Assembly: GCF_001544975.2 (NCBI RefSeq)
Contig: NZ_FCOG02000065.1
Location: 1 to 36,752 of the forward strand
Source of the DNA: Caballeronia arationis
GTDB lineage: Bacteria > Pseudomonadota > Gammaproteobacteria > Burkholderiales > Burkholderiaceae
Direction of reading: 5' to 3'
DNA: 36,752 nt
Of this stretch, positions 1 to 8,700 are shown piece by piece. Under the pieces are notes generated by a model. That model was not told the origin of the DNA. It searched no databases and was given only the letters and a program-made list of their open reading frames with translations. The position numbers and the translations under genes are program-made. Positions within the stretch are counted from its first letter, which is position 1; each line of letters begins with the position of its first letter.

Positions 1-2
1 TT

Positions 3-83
3 ACCGAGAACTGGATCGGCGCTCACGAACGCCAAGATGAGACCGTGAGAAAGGCGCAAGAACTCGGCACTCTCGAGATCCAG
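3..83 (+). other. Open reading-frame fragment at the left edge, unrecognised
   Basis: One plus-strand frame is open from the window edge and reads TENWIGAHERQDETV and onward into the IS30 relic. Its composition looks protein-like up to about position 83, where similarity to the IS30 transposase on the other strand begins. It could be the tail of an older gene cut by the insertion, or chance. I do not recognise a family. Confidence 0.2.
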
Positions 84-551
84 CAATTCGTTGGTGTTTT
101 CGCAAGTGCCGCGTTACAACGGGCTGTGTGGGTCGCAGAAGTACCCCCTTACGCTTGTGGTGGCGGCAAGTTCCTGATGCCGCGCGAGTTCCTTGCCCTG
201 GTCATATGTGAAGCTCTGCCGCAGGGGTTCAGGAATCGCGTTGAGTTTGGCGGAGAAGCCGGCCAGAGCTGAGGCGGCGGTTGCATCTTCCATCTTGGCA
301 AGCAGCACCAGGCGGCTGGTGCGCTCAACCAGTACGCCAACGGAGGATTGATTGCCGGCGCCTTTGATGAAATCGCCTTTCCAATGCCCAGGCAGCAGGC
401 GGTCCTCGATTTCTGGCGGGCGCACGTGGATACTGATCATGTCGGGAATCTGCCCGCGCCGGTCGGTGCCGCGCGTGCGGGACATGCGGGTGCTGTGGCC
501 GTGGCGCAGGCAGGCAATCAACTGGCGGGTTGCCTTCATGAGGATACTCAC
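83..551 (-). pseudogene. IS30-family transposase remnant, truncated and with an in-frame stop
   Basis: The minus-strand reading contains the catalytic core of an IS30-type DDE transposase. The segment RGTDRRGQIPDM is followed by HWKGDFI, which carries the first Asp, then TYDQGKEL with the second Asp, and CDPHSP. At the usual HSPWQRG motif the Trp codon has become TTG and the Gln codon TAA (stop at 114-116). After the stop the same frame continues as RGTCENTNELL, which would hold the catalytic Glu, and similarity then ends near 83. The whole N-terminal helix-turn-helix half is missing: the family is usually about 340-380 residues, and about 150 are left here. The element is therefore dead. No terminal inverted repeats were identified. 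Confidence 0.85.
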
Positions 552-559
552 CCTATTTC

Positions 560-688
560 CGTTACCGCAGCCTCGGATTGTCCATCGTTACGCCAAACCG
601 TGAGCGAATCTGCATGATGAGGAACCGGATGCCTTAATTGGGCTCGTCCGGATCTGTGAGGGGTGAGGGGGGCGACTTCCTCGCCTAC
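560..688 (+). mobile_element. Probable 3' end (domain V/VI) of a degenerate group II intron
   Basis: The stretch GAATCTGCATGATGAGGAAC at 606-625, followed by CCGGATGCC, a TTAATT loop, GGGCTCGTCCGGATC and a GGGG-rich helix ending in CGCCTAC near 688, resembles the conserved 3' terminus of bacterial group II introns. The domain V hairpin (CCGGA paired with TCCGG) is recognisable. The triad normally read as AGC at the hairpin base reads AAC here (GGAACCGG instead of GGAGCCGG), which suggests a decayed copy. No intron-encoded reverse transcriptase is present, and the 5' boundary is only estimated from where the IS30 similarity ends. The call rests on remembered consensus, not on a covariance search. 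Confidence 0.5.
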
Positions 689-1016
689 TCGGAGGCCGCC
701 AAGCGAAACGCAGCTACAAGCGCTTCCCCGTTGAGCGCAAGCTCAATCGCGGATTTCTTTCGTTGCTTTGCCGTTGCCTGCGTTGCGTGAGAAGGTGAAG
801 GACTGCGGTCCTACAAACGGTCATCGTGGGCCAATGGCCCGGACCCTGATGAAAGACGCGCGCGGGGGCCTCGTTCGATTATCGGGATTGAAGTCCCAGT
901 CCTTTTCGCAGGTACGCCTCGCGCGGGTCCAACCCGCTTCACATCACCGCTGGCAGTGCAAAGTGATCTTCTATCTGGTCATGGTCAGATGGCTGTACGA
1001 TGTGGATGCCAGTGCT
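689..1016. other. No gene seen between the intron relic and the IS110 relic
   Basis: This 328-base stretch is moderately GC-rich. The one longer open frame, on the plus strand from 768, has no family resemblance and no convincing ribosome binding site. It probably consists of element flanks. Nothing further could be identified. Confidence 0.4.
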
Positions 1017-1757
1017 TTAAATGGTAGCTGCTTGATGTTTGAAATCATCGCCATATCTCAGCAGTCCCCATGCCATCCTCGCGTTCTTGGCAGCGATCGC
1101 TAACGCCGCGCGCCAATAGCCGCGCCGCTTGGTCAGGGCTCTGACCCAACGGCTAAAGCGGTCCTGTTTGTCGCTCAGGTTTGCCATGACTGCGCGAGCA
1201 CCGGTGACCAGCAGACCGCGAAGATAGGCGTCCCCAGCCTCGGTGATGCTGCCAAGTCGTGCTTTGCCGCCGCTGCTGAATTGTCCAGGCGTCGGGCCGA
1301 GCCAGGCGGCCGCCTGGCGACCAATCCTGAAGTCATGCCCGGCACCGATGCTGGCAAGCAACGCACTGGCCGTTGTCGGCCCGCTGCCACGCAACTGCAT
1401 GAGTCGACGGCTACGCTTGTCCTCGCGCGCTATCTCGCTGGCTTCGCAGATGGCCGCTGCATCTGTCGCGTGGTTCTTGCCATGCTTTCCAGACATCCGG
1501 TACGGCGCGACCAGTCTGGCAGCCATCAACTTCACCGTGTGGCCAGGTCGGCGGAACACGCGGGCCCAGTGATGCGCACCCGAACAGGCTTCCATGCCGA
1601 TCAGGGACGGCGGCAATTGCGCGATCAACGCGACGAGTTGATCACGGGTGACCTTCGGCTTGACCATTACCGCCTTGCCGGTTTCATCCACACCATGGAT
1701 GGCAAACACATTCTTGGCACGATCGATTCCGACGGTGACAATGGACATGGACCCCAT
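1017..1757 (-). pseudogene. IS110-family transposase with an internal in-frame deletion
   Basis: The product is 246 residues from ATG 1757, or 243 from ATG 1748. It starts with the RuvC-like domain of IS110 transposases: VTVGIDRAKNVFAIHG holds the first Asp, GMEACSGAHHWAR the Glu, and KNHATDAAAICEA the later Asp. The first Asp of the usual KND-x2-D signature reads His here. It ends with the C-terminal transposase_20 domain (LRGSGPTTASALL, WLGPTPGQFSSGGK, SITEAGDAYLRGLLVTGARAV). Family members are about 340 residues. The missing 85-90 residues form the linker that normally lies between CEA and EIAREDKRSRRL, so the junction is near 1436. The deletion keeps the frame open but probably inactivates the enzyme. 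IS110 elements usually lack clear inverted repeats, so the element's ends are not marked. Confidence 0.85.
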
Positions 1758-2143
1758 CCTGCTGGCGTTGATGAAGGCTCGACACTCCATCATGGCACTT
1801 TGATCCGGATTCGCGGCTTCCGCCGCAGCCTCGGGACGGGGACCCTTTCATTCGATTACCCCAAACCGAGTTCGCGGATCATCTTAAGTGCCTTGAATTG
1901 AACAAAACCCGGCTAGCGGTACCTGTTGTTCCATCATACTAATAAATATCTAATTCATCACGGGCACTATGCAGCCTAAGCGCAAGTGATTGATGCTTTT
2001 TAAAATGCGCATTAGGTGCCTCGGCCTGATGTCTTCTCATCCATATTTACCCAATATGATCAGGACTGGGCAGCGAACTCGGACAGGGCTGACTCTGTAA
2101 TGCGACAGGTTTTGCCTGCGGCCTGCTGGATTGTGAGGTTTTC
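1758..2143. other. Non-coding stretch upstream of a small ORF, AT-richer to the right
   Basis: The part next to the IS110 relic (to about 1910) is GC-rich and may be the element's own flank. From about 1920 the sequence becomes clearly AT-richer (for example TACTAATAAATATCTAATTC at 1939-1958), as expected for a promoter region or foreign DNA. The 2060-2110 part could be an insertion-sequence end, but this was not established. No open frame with a start signal was seen until 2144. Confidence 0.4.
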
Positions 2144-2284
2144 ATGAAAACATTTTGTCATAAGCCGATTTTAAGTTTCATGGTTATGTGTTCATTCGCT
2201 GCGTATAGCGCCATGGCTCATGCTCATTGCCCCATGTCTGATCAACGTGGGACCAAGTGGTGTTGCTTTCGCGACTGCCGATGA
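2144..2284 (+). CDS. Possible 46-residue secreted cysteine-rich peptide
   Basis: This short frame starts at ATG 2144, with GTGAGG ending five bases upstream as a good ribosome binding site. Residues 1-27 look like a Sec signal peptide: a short charged start (MKTFCHK), a hydrophobic core (ILSFMVMCSFAAYSAM) and an AHA site. The predicted mature part is only about 19 residues, starts HCPMSDQRG, ends in CCFRDCR and contains four cysteines. Two stop codons in a row end it (TGATGA). The surrounding DNA is AT-rich compared with the window. I recognise no family. It could be a genuine small exported peptide, or the surviving 5' end of a longer, decayed secreted protein. Confidence 0.4.
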   Translation: MKTFCHKPILSFMVMCSFAAYSAMAHAHCPMSDQRGTKWCCFRDCR

Positions 2285-2733
2285 TGAATCAGAATTCTCT
2301 TTAATATCAAGAAGCTGTTTTTACGCAGTCGATTCCAAAAATGGTCAATGAACAGCAAATATTCAGTTTGAAATAGCAGTGGTAAATTCATGTGCATTTC
2401 GCCTCTTGTATTCAACGAAGGAATGCCAAAAGTTCCAGAGAGCGCTTGAGGATGCACAGGTCATCTCATCTGAAGGCCTTTATCAAGTTGGAAAACTTCC
2501 GCCGAAATATGCCGGTGAAAGTTAGAAAGTAATCACATTCCTGGGCAGGGCTCAATTTCACAGGCAGCACCTGCCAGTGCTGGCTTCCGGTCATTCGTCG
2601 TGTCCAGAAATCGGGCTTTGTCCGCTCGAGCCGGGTCGCCCCGAAAACCAGTTTCTGCACGACTCGCGGACAAATTCGAGGTCTTTTTAGAAAGACTGCA
2701 ACCAGTTGCATCTGTTATTTCGACAGAACCAAA
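2285..2733. other. Long upstream region of the autotransporter gene
   Basis: These 449 bases are AT-richer than the genes that follow. Open frames on either strand here (such as 2466-2711 minus) show no family resemblance and no signal sequence. The stretch presumably contains the promoter and leader of the autotransporter gene, but no convincing -35/-10 pair could be chosen by eye. Confidence 0.35.
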
Positions 2734-5700
2734 ATGGGGAAGATCGTGTACATATTCAAGCATTCATCGCATGGTGAGTCTGCGCGGGTACTGACGTCGG
2801 CTCTTTCTGTGGAGGATGGCTGCGGGCGCAAGCGCCGCACCGCGGTGGCATTGGCCTCGGCCGTGGCGTCGCTGGCAGCGCTGCTTGTTCCGGTCGCGGC
2901 GCGAGCCCAGTGCAACAGCAGCGCCAATCCCGCGCTGCCTTCGGCGCCGGCACAGACCAACTTTTCCAATCAGTCGTTTGGCGCAGCGCCGCTTCCCCAG
3001 TATTACCTTGGCGCCTCGGGGCAGGCGGGATGCAAAGGCGCTGACGACGGCTCTTGGAACGGAAAGGGCCAGGATGGCTTCGCTGGTCAGTCGGGTGGTT
3101 CCTTTAACAGCGTCAACAGCGGAATTACGGTGAAGGGGGGCTTCACGCCGACCCCCATCAGCCCCACGATGGGAGCGGGATGGTCCGTCAACGGTGGTGA
3201 CGGTGGTGCCGGCGGACAGGGCGGTTATGACGACGATGGCTCCGCCCACACGGGAAACGGCGGAGCGGCTGGCAATGGCGGCGCGGTCTCCGTGCAGTTT
3301 AGCGGCGCGGTTGGTCCCGACCCGAAAGGTGTCCTTCCGGAAGTTGCGCTCGACGTGGAAGCCAATGGCGGCACCGGCGGAGTGGGTGCCGTGTCCAATG
3401 CCCAAGGCAGACAACCGCTCTATGGCGGCAACGGGGGACCAGGGGGGCGGGGTGGTCAGGCAGCGCTTAACGCCTCCGGCAATATTCAGTTCTATGGCGT
3501 CGGCCTGCGAGCGTCCGCCCTGGGCGGGACCGGCGGGGAAGGTGGCGACTCGCCCACTCCGGGTGATCTTCTCGTGGAAGGCCATGGAGGCAAGGGCGGC
3601 AATGGCGGCGCCGGCGGTACCGCGACACTTGCGTATCAGAACGGCAGTCTGACCGCCAGCACCCCTATAGGCCAGATCTTTCCGATGCTGGCTGACGCCG
3701 ATGGCGGTAAGGGCGGCATCGCTGGTGGCGCGTTCGGTGGAAGTGGCAGTTTTGGCGGGACCGGCGGCAACGGAGGTAACGGCGGCACAGCCAGCGCGGA
3801 ACTCGGCAGCGGTGGCCAGATCGTTTTCTCCGATCAGATGCAACCGGTGAAGAGTCAGTATCAGCCGGGCAGCGGCGTAACCGCCACGGCGAATGGCGGA
3901 GCGGGCGGGGGCGGTGGCACTGCCATCGACGGCACGATCCGCAATGAGGGTGGTGCGGGCGGCAACGGCGGGAATGCCGGCAGCGCCAGCGCCACCGTCC
4001 TTGGTTCCATCGATTACACCGCGAATGTTCCGGCCGGGCAGTCTACTGCCGGGTTGATCGGGGGTGAGGGCGTGCTGGTGCAGGCCAATGGAGGCGCCGG
4101 CGGTGTCGGTGACGGCGCCCAGGGCACTATCGTGGGTGAAGGCGGCAATGGTGGTAAGGCAGGCGCTGGCGGGAGCGCTTCGCTGACCCTTGGAGACGCG
4201 ACGAACACGGCGACAATTAAAACGAACGGCCCATATACGCATGGCGCCCTGGTGCAAAGTATCGGCGGCGGTGGGGGCAATGGCGGTAGTGTCAGCTTCG
4301 TGCTGTCCGGCACGGGCGGTGGAGGTGCCGCGGGCGGCGATGGCGGTGCGGTCACGGTGAACTCGGACCACGCCTTTGTCACGGTCGGCAGCGCATCAGG
4401 CGAAGGCAGCATTCCGCTGATCGCCCAGAGCATCGGCGGTGGCGGCGGAAGCGGCGGCGACGCCAGCGGCGTCACCGTCGGTGCGGGTTTCGAGATCGGC
4501 GGCAACGGCGGCCAGGGCGGCAATGGCGGCGCGGTGAAACTCACGCTCGGCCAGAACAGCGTATATGGCAGCCTCGACCAGAGCGGTGGCGCGGGGATAC
4601 TCGCGCAAAGCATCGGCGGCTCCGGCGGCAACGCCGGCAGCGCGACGTCGACCGGCGGGGGGCTGATCTCCATGGTGATCGGCGGGGATGCCCACGGTGG
4701 CGGATCGGGCGGCCAGGTCACTGTCGACAACGGCGCACTCGTCACGACCTACGGCGACCACGCAGCCGGTATCAAGGCCCAGTCGATCGGCGGCGGTGGC
4801 GGCAATGGCGGCAACGCTACAGCGTTCACGGTCGGCGGCCCCCTGTCGAACTCGGTTGCCATTGGCGGACAAGGCGGCGGAGGCGGCGCGGCTGGCGCGG
4901 TTTCGCTGACCAACACGGGGCAGGTTGCTACGTATGGTTCGGATGCCGAAGGTGTCGTGCTGCAAAGCATCGGCGGCGGCGGCGGCTCCGGCGGCAGCGC
5001 CACGGCGCGTGCCGTTGCCGCATCGGGTAGCCCCAACATTCCTGCAATCAGTGTCAGCGTCGCGATCGGCGGCGCCGGCGGGACCGGTAACACCGGCGGC
5101 AATGTCACGCTCGATAATTCCGGTCTGATCACCACAGCGGGCGACAGCTTGACCGGCGTTTTCGCGCAATCCGTCGGTGGCGGCGGTGGTACGGGGGGCG
5201 ACGCAACCGCCGCGTCCTACTCCGCGTCGCCTGCCAAAGGGGCGTCCCTGTCGGTCTCCGTGGCTCTCGGCGGCAGCGGCGGCAGCGGCGGCACGGGCGG
5301 CGCCGTCAACCTGGAAAACTCCGGGCTGATCGCCACCTTGGGCCAGGACGCCCACGGCGTGTTCGCACAGTCAATTGGCGGTGGCGGCGGCAATGGTGGT
5401 ACGGGCGATGCCTCCGCAACGGCGGCTAACGCCAAAGCCAGCTTCAGCGCGTCAATCGCGGTGGGCGGAACGGGTGGAACGGGGGGGACGGGCGGCACGG
5501 TCGGCCTGATCAACGACGGTTCGATCGCGACGCGCGGCGACGGCGCCGATGCCGTGTTCGCCCAGAGCGTGGGCGGCGGCGGCGGCGCAGGCGGCGGTGG
5601 TACCGCTGCGGCCAGCGGCGGCAAGGATGCTATCGCCGTGGGTGTTGGCGGCAAGGGTGGCGTCGGCGGCGACGGCAACACGGTGACGACGACCAACAAC

Positions 5701-8700
5701 GGCAACATTGTCACCCGCGGCGCGGCCTCGACCGGCATCTTCGCGCAAAGCGTCGGCGGCGGCGGGGGCAAAGGCGGCAAGGGCGCGGCGGCCGCGGGCG
5801 GCAGCGGCGGCCTCGACACGATCTCCAACGCCCAGACCCTGTTTGGCATTCTGGGTCAGGGCCTCGGCCTCAACCAGGATGTGCAGAACCTGGGCAACAA
5901 CATCCTGCAGGTCGGAGCGCTCGGCGAAAAAATCGAAGCGGCTTATGGTGATCTGGAAAAGCTCCTCACGCAGCCGGATGGGGTATCGAAAGTTCTGGGC
6001 ACCGTGTCACAGATCAGCGTTGGCGTGTCGGTCGGCGGCAGCGGCGGCGCGGGTGGCCAGGGCGGCGCGGTGAACACCAGCAACACCGGCGCGATCGGCA
6101 CCTATGGCGCGCAATCCCACGGCATCTTCGCGCAGAGCATTGGCGGCGGCGGCGGCAGCGGCGGCGCGGCGAGTTCGGTCGGCAAGTCGAACAATGATTC
6201 GAAGGTGCAGGCCGCGGTCGCCGTGGGCGGCAGCGGCGGCGCGGCCGGCTCAGGCGGTGCAGTGAGTGTCGTGCAGAATGCGAGTGGCGCAGTCGGGACG
6301 CAGGGGGTGGAAGCGTTTGGCGTGTACGCGCAGAGCGTAGGCGGCGGTGGCGGCAACGGCGCGATGTCGGGGGCGATCAGCGGTTCGCTGAAAAGCCTGT
6401 CGATCGCCGTGGGCGGCACTGGCGGAGGCGCCGGGAATGGCGGCACCGTAAGCGTCAACAACAACGGCACGGTCACGACACTTGGCAAGCACAGCGTCGG
6501 CATCTTCGCGCAAAGCATCGGCGGTGGCGGCGGTGTCGTGACGACCGCGAGCAGCGATGAGACGTTCGATCCCTCCAAAATCATCGTCAATCCTCAGGGA
6601 CGGCTCGCCGACATCTACGGGGTGACACTGAGCTTCGGTGGTCAGAACGGCAGTTCGGGAAATGGCGGCGACGTCACTGTCAACACGGAAGGCAACGTGA
6701 CGACGAGCGGGCTTGACGCGCACGGTATCGTCGCGCAGTCGATCGGCGGCGGGGGCGGGTTCGTGGTGGGCGGACAGATCGCGAACACGACCTCCGGCGC
6801 CGGTGGCGCGAAGGGCGATGGCGGCAACGTTCTTGTCGTGGACACCAATAACACTGTCACCACCACCGGCGACGGTGCGTATGGAATCGTCGCACAATCG
6901 ATCGGCGGTGGTGGGGGCTTTGCCGGCGACCCGTCCGCCTCGCAGGGCTACGTTGGCGCTACGAACAACGCGGTATTGGCCAACAGCGGCAATGGCGGCA
7001 CCGTCAACGTCATCGTGGCAAACGGCGGGACGGTCGTGACGACCGGCCGGTACGCGCCGGCGATCTTCGCGCAATCGATCGGTGGTGGCGGTGGTCTGGT
7101 GGCCTATAACGACAACGCAGTCGACCTGCCGCATGCGATGGGAGAGGGCAGCGCGGGTGGCGCCGGCGCGGGCGGCCCGGTCTTCGTCAACGTCAGGAAT
7201 AACGACACGGTCATGGCGACAGGCGTCGGGTCCGCCGGCATCCTGGCGCAGAGCGACGGCCAGACAGCCGGGCGCATCTCGATCAACCTGACGGCCGGTT
7301 CGAAAGTCATAGGGGGCACGACCGATCCCAATTTCCCGACGGGTAAAATAGTGGGGCAGGACCCGAAGTATCGCGACGCTGCCGCGGTCCGTCTACTTGG
7401 GGGCAATAACAACGTCATCAACAACCAGGGCACCATCCAGACCTTAGGCAAATACGCGATCCTGGCGTATCCCACGGTGTACGGGGGCGGGTCCGTCAGC
7501 ACCACGGTCAACAACTCCGGCACTATCACCGGCGACATCGACGTTGGTGGCACCAGCACCAGCGTTGTCAACAATCTGGCCGGCGGCGTGATCGACACAC
7601 CCACCATGCTGAACGTCGGAGGCGGCACGGTGAACAACGCCGGCACGCTCAAAGTCGGCGGTGCCAAGTCGATCGGCAAGACGGTTCTCACCGGCAATCT
7701 TGTGCAGAGTTCGACTGGTGTGCTGAACGTCCAGATCGATCCGGTCAACAAGCAGTCTGATCTGCTCAATGTAACGGGTACCGCCGCGCTCGCCGGCAAG
7801 GTACAGGTTGACCCGGTGAGCTATCTGAAGAGTACGAGCACCGTGCTGGCGGCGGCCGGCGGAATTCAGCCGGACGCTACGCTCGCGGGTTCCTCGACGC
7901 CGGTCTACCGTTTCACGCCAGAGGTGCAGGGCAACACCGTCGCAATCAGGACCGATGCGGATTTCGTGGGAGCGAGCAAGGGTTCTTCGGCCACACAGCA
8001 AAGCGTCGCAGCCAACCTGGACCGGCTGTGGAGCAGCGCCAATCCCGCCTTTGCACCCATCTTCGGAGCCTTCGGTAACGTCGGTAGCACGTCGGGCTAT
8101 GCCCAGGCGCTGACCGCCGTCTCCGGCCAGGAGCTGCTCGGCATCGCTGCGGCGCGCTACCAGGCCAGCCAGGCATTCGCTCGCTCCGTCTTCAGTTGCC
8201 CGGTGTTCGCCGACGACGACACCACCGTGAGAAAGCAGGGCTCCTGCGTGTGGTTCCGCGCCACGGGCATGTGGGAAAATCGCAGCGCCGACGCTTCCTT
8301 CCCGGGCTACGGCTGGCAAGGTACGACGATGAAGGTCGGCGGTCAGGTCGAGCTGCAGCCCGGCTGGTTCCTCGGTGGCGCCCTTGGTTACGAGACCGAC
8401 CGCTTCACCGGCAACGACAACCTGACAAGCGCCAACGGCAATGCGCTTCTTGGAGTCGTCGCGCTCAAGCACGAGGCCGGGCCGTGGACTTTCACCGGTG
8501 CGGTGGACGCCAGCTACGGCTGGATGAATAGCTCGCGCGTCGTCCCGGCCGCCAATGCGGTGGCAACCGCCTCGCCCGATTCGTTCAATGTCGGACTGCA
8601 CATGCGCGCGGCCTACCAGATTCCATTTGACCGCTTCTACCTGGAGCCGGCGCTCGACGGCGATCTGAACTACATCAATCTCCCGGGCTACACGGAGAGC

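Noticed and set aside
768..1103. Plus-strand 111-codon frame beside the IS110 relic
   Set aside because: It has no family resemblance and no ribosome binding site, and it overlaps the transposase gene's 3' end.
2764..4371. Long minus-strand open frames of up to 535 codons under the autotransporter gene (also 7444-9219 and others)
   Set aside because: They are mirror frames of the glycine-rich, GC-biased repeat gene. Their Arg/Ala/Pro-rich text has no domain, signal or start site, while the plus strand has a complete autotransporter.
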